Shown here piece by piece: positions 1 to 8,080 of a DNA stretch of 33,198 nucleotides. The stretch is taken from positions 148,554 to 181,751 of the forward strand of contig FR888497.1 of assembly GCA_000432155.1 (NCBI GenBank), read 5' to 3'. The DNA comes from Eubacterium sp. CAG:274. GTDB taxonomy: Bacteria > Bacillota > Clostridia > Lachnospirales > CAG-274. A program made the position numbers and the translations under genes. The notes under the pieces were generated by a model. The model made no database searches. It had not been told where the DNA came from and was given only the letters and a program-made list of their open reading frames with translations. How positions within the stretch are numbered: position 1 is the stretch's first letter; every line of letters starts with the position of its first letter.

Positions 1-182
1 TATATAATTATATTATAAATACATATCCTTTGGATTCAGATATTTTAAATTGTAAAATAAAATATGTAAAAAACAATAAAATATTGTCAGCATATGCATA
101 TATTATATCTAATGAGTCTATAGGAGTAGAAAATTACAATGTTCGATTTTTAGGAGGAAACGCTTTAAATGATTCAACATAA
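1..182 (+). CDS. yqfD: C-terminal fragment of a probable sporulation protein YqfD
   Basis: The frame starting at base 3 is open to a TAA at 180-182 and encodes about 59 residues with no start inside the window, so this is the 3' end of an upstream gene. The tail contains YPLDSDILNCKIKYV and a stretch ending in ESIGVENYNV, which resembles the C-terminus of YqfD-family sporulation membrane proteins. The assignment rests mostly on gene order: yqfD precedes phoH in Bacillus and in many clostridia. The stop lies 14 bases inside phoH, so the two genes overlap and are probably cotranscribed. The reading frame is clear; the identity is only moderately supported because the transmembrane part lies outside the window. 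Confidence 0.55.
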   Translation, partial: YNYIINTYPLDSDILNCKIKYVKNNKILSAYAYIISNESIGVENYNVRFLGGNALNDST

Positions 183-1128
183 AATTCAAATTCCTAGTGA
201 ATTATTATCAAGTATATTTGGAACATATGATAGTAATATTAGAAAAATTGAAGATGAATATAAGGTGTCTATTGTTAATCGTGGGGATGATGTTGTAATC
301 TCCGGAGAAGAAGGAGGAGTATTAAAAGCAAAGACAGTTGTTAATGCCCTTATAAATTTAGCAAAATCAGGACAAATAATAGAAGAACAAAATGTAAATT
401 ATATTGTTTCAGAAACTAATGATAATAATGCAACGCAGTTAAATGATATAAATGATGATTTTATATGTCTTACAATGAATGGTAGAGCACTTAGACCAAA
501 AACATTGGGACAGAAAAAATATGTTGATTCTATACGAAAAAATACAATTGTATTTGGTGTAGGTCCTGCAGGTACAGGTAAGACATATCTTGCAATGGCC
601 ATGGCAATTACAGCTTTTAAAAATAACGAAGTCAATAGAATTATTTTGACTAGACCTGCTATTGAAGCTGGAGAAAATTTAGGCTTTTTACCGGGAGATT
701 TACAACAAAAAGTAGACCCGTATTTAAGACCATTGTACGATGCCTTGTATGAAATAATGGGTGCTGAAAATTTTGCGAGAAATATGGAAAAAGGAGCTAT
801 TGAAGTTGCTCCTCTTGCATATATGAGAGGCCGTACACTTGATAATTCTTTTATTGTTTTAGATGAAGCTCAAAATACTACACCAGAACAGATGAAGATG
901 TTTCTTACAAGAATAGGATATGGTTCTAAGGCTGTTGTAACTGGCGATACAACTCAGATTGATTTGCCTAGGGGAAAAAATTCTGGACTTATAGAGTCTA
1001 CTAAAATTTTAAAGAATATAGAAGATATAGCTATATGTAATCTTACAAACAAAGATGTAGTGCGTCATCCCCTCGTACAGAAGATTATTGCTGCATATGA
1101 AAAATTTGAACAAAAGAAGGCTAGATAA
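169..1128 (+). CDS. phoH: PhoH-like P-loop ATPase
   Basis: A 319-residue PhoH family NTPase, normal in length. An N-terminal region of about 110 residues, with a KH-like stretch, precedes the ATPase core. Walker A is GPAGTGKT near residues 132-139 and Walker B is the family-typical VLDEAQN near residue 230. PhoH proteins are thought to act as RNA-associated ATPases or helicases and sit beside ybeY in most bacteria, as here. AGGAGG lies 11 bases before the ATG, slightly far but the best start. The gene overlaps the upstream reading frame and its stop directly abuts the ybeY start, implying an operon. The biochemical role of PhoH is still poorly defined. Confidence 0.93.
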   Translation: MIQHKIQIPSELLSSIFGTYDSNIRKIEDEYKVSIVNRGDDVVISGEEGGVLKAKTVVNALINLAKSGQIIEEQNVNYIVSETNDNNATQLNDINDDFICLTMNGRALRPKTLGQKKYVDSIRKNTIVFGVGPAGTGKTYLAMAMAITAFKNNEVNRIILTRPAIEAGENLGFLPGDLQQKVDPYLRPLYDALYEIMGAENFARNMEKGAIEVAPLAYMRGRTLDNSFIVLDEAQNTTPEQMKMFLTRIGYGSKAVVTGDTTQIDLPRGKNSGLIESTKILKNIEDIAICNLTNKDVVRHPLVQKIIAAYEKFEQKKAR

Positions 1129-1581
1129 ATGGATGTTTTATTTGAAAATAATACGAATGAAGAAATCAATTATAAATTGATAGAAAAAGTAATTTCAGAG
1201 GCGCTTAGATATGAAGGTGTTAATGATAACACAGAAGTTAGCGTTACTATAGTTGATAACGAAGAAATTAGAAAAATTAATAATAAGTTTAGAAATATTG
1301 ATAGAGCAACAGATGTATTATCATTTCCGTTAATTGATTTTGATAATGAAAGTTTGCCTGATGATGGCTCTAAAATATACCTAGGAGATATAATAATAAG
1401 TATAGAAAGAGCTAAGGAGCAAGCCAAAGAATATGGACATTCTATTGATAGAGAAATTGGTTTTTTAACTGCTCATAGTATGTTACATTTATTAGGATAT
1501 GACCATATGGTGCCAGAGGAAGAAAAAGAGATGTTTGCAAAACAGGAGGAAATACTCAATAATCTTGGGTTAAGAAGATAA
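1129..1581 (+). CDS. ybeY: endoribonuclease YbeY (rRNA maturation factor)
   Basis: A 150-residue UPF0054 family metalloprotein. The zinc-binding signature HSMLHLLGYDH is complete, with His116, His120 and His126. YbeY is a single-strand endoribonuclease involved in 16S rRNA 3'-end maturation and 70S ribosome quality control. The start ATG follows the phoH stop with no intervening base, suggesting translational coupling. In Bacillus an undecaprenol/diacylglycerol kinase gene (dgkA) usually follows; here it is absent and cdd begins one base after the stop. Identification is secure from the motif and neighbours. Confidence 0.95.
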   Translation: MDVLFENNTNEEINYKLIEKVISEALRYEGVNDNTEVSVTIVDNEEIRKINNKFRNIDRATDVLSFPLIDFDNESLPDDGSKIYLGDIIISIERAKEQAKEYGHSIDREIGFLTAHSMLHLLGYDHMVPEEEKEMFAKQEEILNNLGLRR

Positions 1582-1582
1582 T

Positions 1583-1969
1583 ATGGATGAAAATGAAAAA
1601 TTATATGATATAGCTTTTAAGGCGAAAGAATATGCTTATGCTCCATATTCAGGATTTAAAGTTGGAGCTGCCCTTCTTACTGATGATGGAATGGTGTTTA
1701 TTGGAAATAATATTGAGAATAAATCATACGGGGCATCAAATTGTGCCGAAAGAACTGCTATTTTCAAGGCTGTATCAGAAGGAAAAAAGAATATAAGAAA
1801 AATAGCTATTGCATCAGATAGCGAAGATTTTACTTATCCATGTGGTATTTGTCGTCAAGTTATGGCTGAATTTATGTTGGATGGAGAAATAATTTTAGGG
1901 AATGGTAAAGAAATTAGGGCCTATCCTGTTAAAGATATGATACCAAATGCCTTTGATACGGATTTTTAG
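1583..1969 (+). CDS. cdd: cytidine deaminase
   Basis: A 128-residue tetrameric-type cytidine deaminase, which hydrolyses cytidine or deoxycytidine to uridine or deoxyuridine in pyrimidine salvage. The zinc site is intact: Cys54-Ala-Glu56 (NCAERTAIF), with Glu56 as the proton shuttle, and PCGIC with Cys87 and Cys90. The N-terminal AYAPYSGFKVGAALL is typical of the substrate pocket. The gene starts one base after ybeY. Placement between ybeY and era matches the Bacillus arrangement. No truncation is seen. Confidence 0.96.
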   Translation: MDENEKLYDIAFKAKEYAYAPYSGFKVGAALLTDDGMVFIGNNIENKSYGASNCAERTAIFKAVSEGKKNIRKIAIASDSEDFTYPCGICRQVMAEFMLDGEIILGNGKEIRAYPVKDMIPNAFDTDF

Positions 1970-1982
1970 TGGAAGTGAATTT

Positions 1983-2555
1983 ATGACTTGGGAAGAATTG
2001 GAAAAAGATTGTTTAAACTGTAGAGGATGTCAATTAAGTGAAACAAGACATAATGTTGTTATTGGAGTTGGAAATAAAAATAGCGATATAATGTTTGTTG
2101 GAGAAGGACCGGGTTATAATGAAGATATGCAAGGGGAACCTTTTGTAGGAGCTGCAGGTCAACTGTTAGATAAAATGTTACATTCAATAAACTTAGATAG
2201 GAAAGAAGTATACATCGCAAATGTTGTTAAATGTAGACCTCCAAACAATCGTGACCCACTACCACAAGAACAAGAAATGTGTATTAAATATTTAAGAAAA
2301 CAATTTTTGTTAATTAGGCCACATATAATTGTCTGTCTTGGCAGAATTGCTGCGCAAGCGATAATTAGTCCTGATTTTAGGATAACTCGTTCTAGGGGAA
2401 TTTGGTATAATAAAAAGGGAACAGAGATAATAGCTACTTATCATCCATCTGCCCTATTAAGAGATGAAAGTAAAAAAATCGATGCATGGAAAGATATGCA
2501 AAGTATAAGAGATAAATTAATTGAATGGAGAGAAACTAATGGCGAAAAAGTTTAA
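1983..2555 (+). CDS. family 4 uracil-DNA glycosylase (4Fe-4S)
   Basis: A 190-residue family 4 uracil-DNA glycosylase that removes uracil from DNA. The sequence shows GEGPGYNEDMQGEPF followed by VGAAGQLLD (uracil pocket) and the later HPSALLR motif. Four cysteines with family spacing, Cys13-x2-Cys16 and Cys84-x15-Cys100, would bind a 4Fe-4S cluster. I chose the ATG at 1983, behind a weak GGAAGTG, rather than an in-frame upstream start at 1947 that would overlap cdd and add an unconserved leader. The gene lies between cdd and era, where Bacillus has none. Its 3' end overlaps era by 17 bases. Next to a cytosine deaminase-type enzyme it may be convenient for uracil management, but that link is inference. 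Confidence 0.92.
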   Translation: MTWEELEKDCLNCRGCQLSETRHNVVIGVGNKNSDIMFVGEGPGYNEDMQGEPFVGAAGQLLDKMLHSINLDRKEVYIANVVKCRPPNNRDPLPQEQEMCIKYLRKQFLLIRPHIIVCLGRIAAQAIISPDFRITRSRGIWYNKKGTEIIATYHPSALLRDESKKIDAWKDMQSIRDKLIEWRETNGEKV

Positions 2556-3444
2556 ATCTGGATTTGTTACATTAATAGGTAGACCAAATGTTGGTAAATC
2601 AACACTTATGAATATGCTTATTGGAGAAAAAATATCTATCATATCTAGTAAGCCTCAAACAACAAGAAATAAAATTCAGACTATTTTAACGACTGATAAT
2701 GCACAAGTTGTTTTTATAGATACACCAGGATTGCATACAGCTAAATCCAAATTGGGTGAATATATGGTAAAGAGTGCTGAAACTACTATGAATGATGTAG
2801 ATTTAGTTCTTTACTTAATTGAACCGTTTGAAAAGATAAAGGATTCAGATAAAGCTATATTAGATAGATTAAAAAATGTAACAACTCCCGTTTTCTTAGT
2901 TATTAATAAAATAGATACTATAAATAAAGAAGAACTCTTTAAGGTTATTTCATCTTATAAAGAAGTATATGATTTTAAAGAAATTATACCTATATCTGCA
3001 CTTAAACAACAAAATAAAGAAGACTTATTAAAGCATATAGAAAAATATTTACCAGAAGGACCAAAATATTTCCCTGAAGATATGATTACAGACCAGCCAG
3101 AAAAACAAATAGTGTCTGAAATTATTAGAGAAAAAGCTTTATATTTATTACAAGAAGAAATTCCCCATGGTATAGCTGTAGAAGTTACATCTATGAAAAA
3201 AAGAAAAGAAAAAGATATTTACGACATAGATGCCACTATTTATTGTGAAAGAGATAGTCATAAAGGTATAATAATAGGCAAACAAGGTTCTATGCTGAAA
3301 AAAATAGGCACTAATGCCAGAAAAGATATTCAAAGATTTTTAGGCGCATCTATTAATTTACAACTTTGGATTAAAGTAAAAAAAGGATGGCGTGATAACA
3401 ATTTTCTGTTAAAGAATTTTGGTTATGATTCTAAACAAATATAA
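2539..3444 (+). CDS. era: GTPase Era
   Basis: A 301-residue Era GTPase that binds 16S rRNA and assists 30S subunit assembly. GTPase motifs are visible in order: G1 GRPNVGKST (residues 14-22), switch I region with PQTTRNKI, G3 DTPG (61-64) and G4 NKID. The C-terminal third is a KH RNA-binding domain containing IIGKQGSMLKKIG. The ATG at 2539 has GGAG eight bases upstream; an in-frame TTG at 2521 lacks a suitable site and is unlikely. It overlaps the glycosylase gene by 17 bases, so expression is probably coupled. No terminator is evident after the gene; 123 bases follow before yqzL. Confidence 0.96.
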   Translation: MAKKFKSGFVTLIGRPNVGKSTLMNMLIGEKISIISSKPQTTRNKIQTILTTDNAQVVFIDTPGLHTAKSKLGEYMVKSAETTMNDVDLVLYLIEPFEKIKDSDKAILDRLKNVTTPVFLVINKIDTINKEELFKVISSYKEVYDFKEIIPISALKQQNKEDLLKHIEKYLPEGPKYFPEDMITDQPEKQIVSEIIREKALYLLQEEIPHGIAVEVTSMKKRKEKDIYDIDATIYCERDSHKGIIIGKQGSMLKKIGTNARKDIQRFLGASINLQLWIKVKKGWRDNNFLLKNFGYDSKQI

Positions 3445-3567
3445 AATTTTATAAATTTAAAAGTACTATATATTAATTATGATATGCAAAAATTAATACA
3501 TTTCCCAAATTTGTGACAGAATATTTATTATTTTAAAGGTAACCATAAGTATCAAGGAGTTGATATT

Positions 3568-3684
3568 GTGGATACATTATTTTGGAATATATTTGAAAAA
3601 AGTGGAGATATAAATGCTTTTCTTGCATATAAAGATTTTAATGAGTTAAAAAAGGATAAATGTAATGACAATAAGCACTATTAG
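3568..3684 (+). CDS. yqzL: YqzL-like small protein
   Basis: A 38-codon reading frame starting with GTG, with AAGGAG eight bases upstream (3554-3559). The product begins VDTLFWNIFEKSGDINAFL and continues AYKDFNELKKDK, matching the pattern of YqzL-like proteins: an early Trp-x2-Phe, then a Ser/Thr-Gly, then Tyr-Lys. In Bacillus yqzL lies exactly here, between era and recO. The 3' end overlaps recO by 20 bases, so recO translation may depend on it. Function of the family is unknown. The strong ribosome-binding site and conserved position argue that it is real despite its size. Confidence 0.78.
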   Translation: MDTLFWNIFEKSGDINAFLAYKDFNELKKDKCNDNKHY

Positions 3685-4393
3685 AGGTATAGTAATAAAA
3701 GAAACTTTTTCTGGTGATTCAGATAAATATATTATTATTTTTGCTAAAGATATTGGGAAAGTTTCTGTATTTGCTAAAGGGGCTAGAAAATTAAAAAGTA
3801 AATTTTTAGCAGGTACTGCCCTATTTACTTATGGAGATTTTATAGTTAAAGAAAGTAGAGGTAAATACTACCTTGATTCAGTTGATATTATTGAGAATTT
3901 TTATGGATTAAGGAATGATATTTTTACATTAGCTTATGGGACTTATTTTTTAGAAATAATAGATAAGTCTGTGCCTAACGGAATTTCAGAAAATCTATTA
4001 CTGTTACTATTATTGAAATCATTACAAAAGTTAGTTAAAACAGAAAATAAAGAACTTATATCATCGACATTTGTTTTAAAATTAATTAGTTTTCTTGGCT
4101 TTTTTCCAAGTCTAAAAAATTGTGTATATTGTGGAAAACAGGACACAAAGTATATATGTGCTGAAGGTCTTTTATGTGAAAAATGCTTAAAAAAGGAAGT
4201 ACCTTTTGTTAAAATTTCTTCCCCTACAATAGAGGCTATGATATACATAGAAATGACAAGTATAGATAGTGTATTTAACTATAATTTAACCTCTAAATAT
4301 TTAAAAGAATTAGGTCGTATAGGATATTTTCTTGTATATACAAATTTTGGAAAAGAAATTAAGTCATATGAATTTTTAAAAAATTTATGTTGA
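3665..4393 (+). CDS. recO: DNA repair protein RecO
   Basis: A 242-residue RecO, the mediator that with RecR loads RecA onto SSB-coated single-stranded DNA. The N-terminal OB-fold region has RGIVIKE and VFAKGARKLKSKF, typical of Gram-positive RecO. The C-terminal part holds a zinc-finger-like set: Cys153-x2-Cys156 and Cys171-x2-Cys174. The ATG lies inside the end of the yqzL-like gene. Its TGA stop overlaps the -35 hexamer of the riboflavin promoter, so this is the last gene of the phoH-era cluster. No terminator separates it from the riboswitch promoter. Confidence 0.92.
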   Translation: MTISTIRGIVIKETFSGDSDKYIIIFAKDIGKVSVFAKGARKLKSKFLAGTALFTYGDFIVKESRGKYYLDSVDIIENFYGLRNDIFTLAYGTYFLEIIDKSVPNGISENLLLLLLLKSLQKLVKTENKELISSTFVLKLISFLGFFPSLKNCVYCGKQDTKYICAEGLLCEKCLKKEVPFVKISSPTIEAMIYIEMTSIDSVFNYNLTSKYLKELGRIGYFLVYTNFGKEIKSYEFLKNLC

Positions 4394-4417
4394 CAAATAA
4401 AAAAATAGTGCTATACT
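4390..4417 (+). promoter_or_regulatory. sigma-A promoter of the riboflavin operon
   Basis: TTGACA at 4390-4395 and TATACT at 4412-4417 are separated by 16 bases. The -35 element is a perfect consensus and overlaps the recO stop codon. Transcription would begin near 4424, just ahead of the FMN aptamer. Confidence 0.8.
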
Positions 4418-4440
4418 ATGGTTATAAAAATTAAATATTT

Positions 4441-4547
4441 TCTTCAGGGATTGGTGTAATTCCATACCGGTGGTAAAGCCCACGAGCCGTAAAAGGCATG
4501 ATTCGGTGTAATTCCGAAGCCGACAGTAAAGTCTGGATGAAAGAAGA
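4441..4547 (+). ncRNA. FMN riboswitch (RFN element)
   Basis: The region contains the conserved blocks of the RFN element in order: TTCAGGGATTGGTGTAATTCC, then TACCGGTGGTAAAGCCCACG followed by AGCC, then TTCGGTGTAATTCCGAAGCC, then GACAGTAAAGTCTGGATG and a closing GAAGA. P1 forms between TCTTC (4441-4445) and GAAGA (4543-4547). The aptamer binds flavin mononucleotide and controls the downstream ribDEBAH operon. The downstream hairpin at 4585-4616 indicates transcription attenuation: FMN binding should favour termination. The antiterminator pairing was not resolved by eye. Confidence 0.96.
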
Positions 4548-4584
4548 TTTTTTTGCGTGATTTTTTATATGATTGCATTTGTTT

Positions 4585-4616
4585 AGGTACCCTGAAGTTT
4601 TAGGGTACCTTTTTTA
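4585..4616 (+). terminator. riboswitch-controlled intrinsic terminator
   Basis: AGGTACCCT (4585-4593) pairs perfectly with AGGGTACCT (4602-4610) over an 8-base loop, followed by TTTTTATT. It lies between the FMN aptamer and ribD, the expected position for a riboswitch expression platform. Confidence 0.9.
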
Positions 4617-4648
4617 TTGTAAAAATAATATTTTAAGGGGTGAGTATA

Positions 4649-5743
4649 TTGTTAAACTATATGGAAGAAGCGATTAAACTAGCAAAAAAAGGAGTAGGAT
4701 ATGTAAGCCCTAACCCAATGGTAGGATGTGTTATTGTAAAAAATAATAGAATTATAGGAAAAGGTTGGCATAAAAAGTATGGAGATGCACATAGTGAAGT
4801 CAATGCTATCAATTCAGCAACTGAAAGTATAGAAGGTAGTGAGGTTTATGTAACTCTTGAACCTTGTTCTCATTATGGTAAAACGCCACCTTGTGCAAAG
4901 GCTTTGATTGAACATAATGTAAAAAAGGTATATGTTGGATGCTTAGACCCTAATCCACTTGTTTCAGGTAATGGAGTTAAAATGCTTAGAGATGCTGGCA
5001 TAGAAGTAGAAGTTGGAGTTATGGAAGAAGAATGTAAGAATATTAATCCTATTTTCTTTAAGTATATTACAAACAATACCCCTTTTGTTGTTATGAAATC
5101 GGCAATTACATTAGATGGGAAAATTGCTAGTTATACAGGAGATGCACAATGGGTATCTAATGAAAAATCCCGATTGTTTTGTCAAGAATTGCGTCACAAT
5201 TTAAAAGCTATAATGGTGGGAATTAATACAGTTTTAATTGATAATCCTCGCTTAACATGTAGAAAAAAAGACGGTGTAAACCCTATTAGAATTATTGTGG
5301 ATTCAAAATTGAGAATCCCATTAGATGCTAATGTGCTTCAAATCACAGGTAATGATAGATGTATAATAGCTACTACTAATATAAAAGACCTAAATAAAGC
5401 TAAAATTTTGGAGGAAAAAGGCGTAGAAATACTTCAATGTGATAGCGTGGATGACCAGGTTGATTTGAAAAATTTAATGGATAAGTTAGGAAAAATGAAA
5501 ATTGATAGTATTTTGCTTGAGGGTGGAGGAACTTTAAACTACTCAGCACTAAAAGCTGGCATAGTTGACTATGCCCTAACCTTTATCTCTCCTAAATTTA
5601 TTGGTGGTAAAAATGCTAAAACATCTATTGAAGGAACTGGTTTTGCAAATATGAAAGATGCAATAAAGTTAGATAAACCGAATGTAACTTTTTTTGATGA
5701 AGATATATTGGTGTATGGAGGAATTAAATGTTTACAGGAATAA
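4649..5743 (+). CDS. ribD: bifunctional diaminohydroxyphosphoribosylaminopyrimidine deaminase / reductase RibD
   Basis: RibD carries out the second and third steps of the pyrimidine branch of riboflavin synthesis: deamination, then NADPH-dependent side-chain reduction. Residues 1-145 form a cytidine-deaminase-like domain with His48-Ser-Glu50 (HSEVNA) and PCSHYGKTPPC (Cys73 and Cys82) as zinc ligands. The rest is the RibG/DHFR-like reductase domain (FVVMKSAITLDGKIA, ILLEGGGTLN). I chose the TTG at 4649, eight bases after AAGGGG (4635-4640); a GTG at 4640 overlaps that site and the ATG at 4661 is 20 bases away. This gives 364 residues, typical for the family. It overlaps ribE by 16 bases. Confidence 0.94.
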   Translation: MLNYMEEAIKLAKKGVGYVSPNPMVGCVIVKNNRIIGKGWHKKYGDAHSEVNAINSATESIEGSEVYVTLEPCSHYGKTPPCAKALIEHNVKKVYVGCLDPNPLVSGNGVKMLRDAGIEVEVGVMEEECKNINPIFFKYITNNTPFVVMKSAITLDGKIASYTGDAQWVSNEKSRLFCQELRHNLKAIMVGINTVLIDNPRLTCRKKDGVNPIRIIVDSKLRIPLDANVLQITGNDRCIIATTNIKDLNKAKILEEKGVEILQCDSVDDQVDLKNLMDKLGKMKIDSILLEGGGTLNYSALKAGIVDYALTFISPKFIGGKNAKTSIEGTGFANMKDAIKLDKPNVTFFDEDILVYGGIKCLQE

Positions 5744-6351
5744 TCGAAGAAATTGGAAGCATTATTAATCCAGGAAATAAATTGAAGATAAAATGTAAAA
5801 AGATTTTGTCAGATGTAAGTTTAGGAGATAGTATTGCTGTAAACGGTGTTTGCCTTACAGTTACAGAATTTAATACTGATTCAATTACTGTAGATGTTAT
5901 GAATGAAACCTTGAATAAAACTTATTTAGGCTCTATGAAAAAAGGTGATTTAGTAAATCTTGAAAGAGCAATGTCTGCAAATGGGAGATTTGGTGGACAT
6001 ATTGTTAGTGGACATATAGATGGTACTGGAATAATTAGAGAAATTAAAAAAGACGGAATTTCTATTTGGTATAGCATATCTGCTGATAATAAAATATTAA
6101 ACTATATTGTTGAAAAAGGTTCTATAGCTATTGACGGCATAAGTTTGACAGTTGCTTATATTGATGAAGAAGTTTTTAAAGTATCAGTGATACCACACAC
6201 GCAAGAAAATACTACACTTTTATCTAAAAATATTGGGGATAAAGTAAATTTAGAAAACGATATAATTGGCAAATATATAGAAAAATTATATAAACCACAG
6301 AAAAAAGAAAGTAAAATAACAGAGGAATTTTTAATAAAAAATGGATTTTAG
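5728..6351 (+). CDS. ribE: riboflavin synthase, alpha subunit
   Basis: A 207-residue riboflavin synthase, which dismutates two 6,7-dimethyl-8-ribityllumazine molecules to riboflavin. The product begins with the invariant MFTGIIEEIG and contains two tandem lumazine-binding barrels: GDSIAVNGVCLTV in the first and GSIAIDGISLTVAYI in the second. GGAGG lies upstream within the ribD coding region, and the ATG overlaps ribD by 16 bases. Second gene of the FMN-controlled operon. The symbol follows the Bacillus/clostridial usage; in E. coli the enzyme is named RibC/RibE. Confidence 0.95.
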   Translation: MFTGIIEEIGSIINPGNKLKIKCKKILSDVSLGDSIAVNGVCLTVTEFNTDSITVDVMNETLNKTYLGSMKKGDLVNLERAMSANGRFGGHIVSGHIDGTGIIREIKKDGISIWYSISADNKILNYIVEKGSIAIDGISLTVAYIDEEVFKVSVIPHTQENTTLLSKNIGDKVNLENDIIGKYIEKLYKPQKKESKITEEFLIKNGF

Positions 6352-6360
6352 GAGGTAGTT

Positions 6361-7569
6361 ATGATGTATAGTTTTAATACTATTCCAGAAGCGATTGAAG
6401 ATATTAAAAATGGTAAAATGATAATAGTAGTAGATGATGAGGACAGAGAAAATGAAGGAGATTTTATTGTTTCTGGTGAAAAGGTTACAGGCGAAATAAT
6501 GAATTTTATTGCTACATATGGTAAAGGACTTATTTGTACACCTATTTCAGAAAAGATAGCTGAAAGGCTTGGACTAGAACCTATGGTAGCTAATAATACT
6601 GACAACCATGAAACAGCTTTTACAGTAAGTGTTGACCATGTGGATACAACAACCGGAATATCTGCTTTTGAAAGAGCATTTACTGTAAATAAAATGGCTG
6701 ATAAAAATTCAAAACCAAGTGATTTTAGAAGACCTGGGCATGTCTTCCCTCTTATTTCGAAGCCAATGGGCGTATTAGAAAGAAATGGTCATACTGAGGC
6801 TACAGTTGATTTTATGAAACTTGCTGGGCTTGAAGAAATTGGTATATGTTGTGAAATTATGTCTGAAGATGGACATATGGCAAGAACGCCAGAGTTAATG
6901 AAAATTGCGAAACAAAATGATTTGAAAATTGTAACTATTGAAAGTCTTATAGAATATATTGAAAATAATGTAAAGGTTATTGAAAAAGCTATAACTACAA
7001 AATTACCAACCAAATATGGTACATTTGATGTTTCAGGGTACTATGATAAAGAAACTGGTAAAGAGCATATAGCTTTATATATGGGAAATATAAATGATGG
7101 AGAACCAGTTTTAGCAAGAATTCATTCACAATGTCTTACAGGAGATACATTAGGTTCTTTAAAGTGTGATTGCGGTCAGCAATTGGATTTTGCTTTGAAA
7201 AATATAGCAAAAGAAAAAAGAGGTGTTCTGTTATATATGGAACAAGAAGGTAGAGGAATTGGTTTAATAAATAAATTAAAGGCTTATGAATTACAACGAA
7301 ATGGTATGGATACAGTAGAAGCAAATCTTGCATTAGGTTTTCCGGAAGATTTGCGAAAATATAATTGTGCAGGACAGATTTTACAAGATTTAGGAGTAAA
7401 ATCTATTAATTTAATGACTAATAATCCAGATAAAATTGAAAAAATTCAAGAAGCTGGAATAATAGTAAATAAGCGTATTCCTATAGAAGTAGAGCATTCA
7501 TCAGAGGCGGATTTCTATATGGAAACAAAAAAAGTAAAAATGGGACATATTTTAAAATTGGAGGCTTAA
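6361..7569 (+). CDS. ribBA: bifunctional 3,4-dihydroxy-2-butanone-4-phosphate synthase / GTP cyclohydrolase II
   Basis: A 402-residue fusion supplying both riboflavin precursors. Residues 1 to about 200 are the DHBP synthase domain (DDEDRENEGDF acidic motif, RPGHVFPL, HTEATVDFMKLAG). The remainder is GTP cyclohydrolase II, with zinc-binding CLTGDTLGSLKCDCGQQL and EQEGRGIGL. A strong GGAGG sits five bases before ATG 6361 and eight before a second ATG at 6364; the second is equally plausible and costs one residue. Ten bases separate it from ribE and two from ribH. Both domains retain their key residues, so both are expected to be active. Confidence 0.95.
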   Translation: MMYSFNTIPEAIEDIKNGKMIIVVDDEDRENEGDFIVSGEKVTGEIMNFIATYGKGLICTPISEKIAERLGLEPMVANNTDNHETAFTVSVDHVDTTTGISAFERAFTVNKMADKNSKPSDFRRPGHVFPLISKPMGVLERNGHTEATVDFMKLAGLEEIGICCEIMSEDGHMARTPELMKIAKQNDLKIVTIESLIEYIENNVKVIEKAITTKLPTKYGTFDVSGYYDKETGKEHIALYMGNINDGEPVLARIHSQCLTGDTLGSLKCDCGQQLDFALKNIAKEKRGVLLYMEQEGRGIGLINKLKAYELQRNGMDTVEANLALGFPEDLRKYNCAGQILQDLGVKSINLMTNNPDKIEKIQEAGIIVNKRIPIEVEHSSEADFYMETKKVKMGHILKLEA

Positions 7570-7571
7570 AA

Positions 7572-8033
7572 ATGAAAGTATATGAAGGAAAATTAGTTAG
7601 TAATGGTAAAAAATTTGGAATAGTTGTATCAAGATTTAATGAATTTATAACATCTAAACTTTTAAGTGGTGCTAAAGATGCCCTTGTTAGACATGGAGTT
7701 GCCGATGATGATATATCCGTAGCTTGGGTTCCTGGAGCATTTGAAATACCATTAGTTGCTCAAAAAATGGCGAAAAGTGATAAATACGATGCGGTTATTT
7801 GCCTTGGTGCAGTAATAAAAGGCTCAACATCTCACTATGATTATGTTTGTGCTGAAGTGTCAAAGGGAATTGCAACCGCAGGTATGAGTACAGAAGTACC
7901 TGTTATATTTGGAGTTGTTACTACTGATAATATTGAACAAGCTATTGAGAGAGCTGGAACTAAGGCTGGAAATAAAGGATATGACGCAGCTGTTACAGCA
8001 ATAGAAATGGCAAATCTTTTCGATAATTTATAA
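7572..8033 (+). CDS. ribH: 6,7-dimethyl-8-ribityllumazine synthase
   Basis: A 153-residue lumazine synthase, which condenses the products of the RibD branch and of DHBP synthase. Characteristic motifs are FGIVVSRFNEFIT, VPGAFEIPL, and CLGAVIKGSTSHYDYV containing the catalytic-site His. The C-terminal GNKGYDAAVTAIEMANL is also typical. GGAGG lies about eight bases before the ATG. It is the last gene of the riboflavin operon, followed eight bases later by an intrinsic terminator. Confidence 0.96.
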   Translation: MKVYEGKLVSNGKKFGIVVSRFNEFITSKLLSGAKDALVRHGVADDDISVAWVPGAFEIPLVAQKMAKSDKYDAVICLGAVIKGSTSHYDYVCAEVSKGIATAGMSTEVPVIFGVVTTDNIEQAIERAGTKAGNKGYDAAVTAIEMANLFDNL

Positions 8034-8040
8034 AAATATT

Positions 8041-8080
8041 AAGCTCTCGTATAAAAATAAAATACGAGAGCTTGTTTTTA
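8041..8080 (+). terminator. intrinsic terminator of the riboflavin operon
   Basis: AAGCTCTCGTAT (8041-8052) pairs perfectly with ATACGAGAGCTT (8062-8073), a 12-bp stem, followed by GTTTTTA. It lies between convergent genes; on the minus strand the T-rich tract is weaker (AATATTTTTA), so it may work partly in both directions for the kinase gene ending at 8078. Confidence 0.92.
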
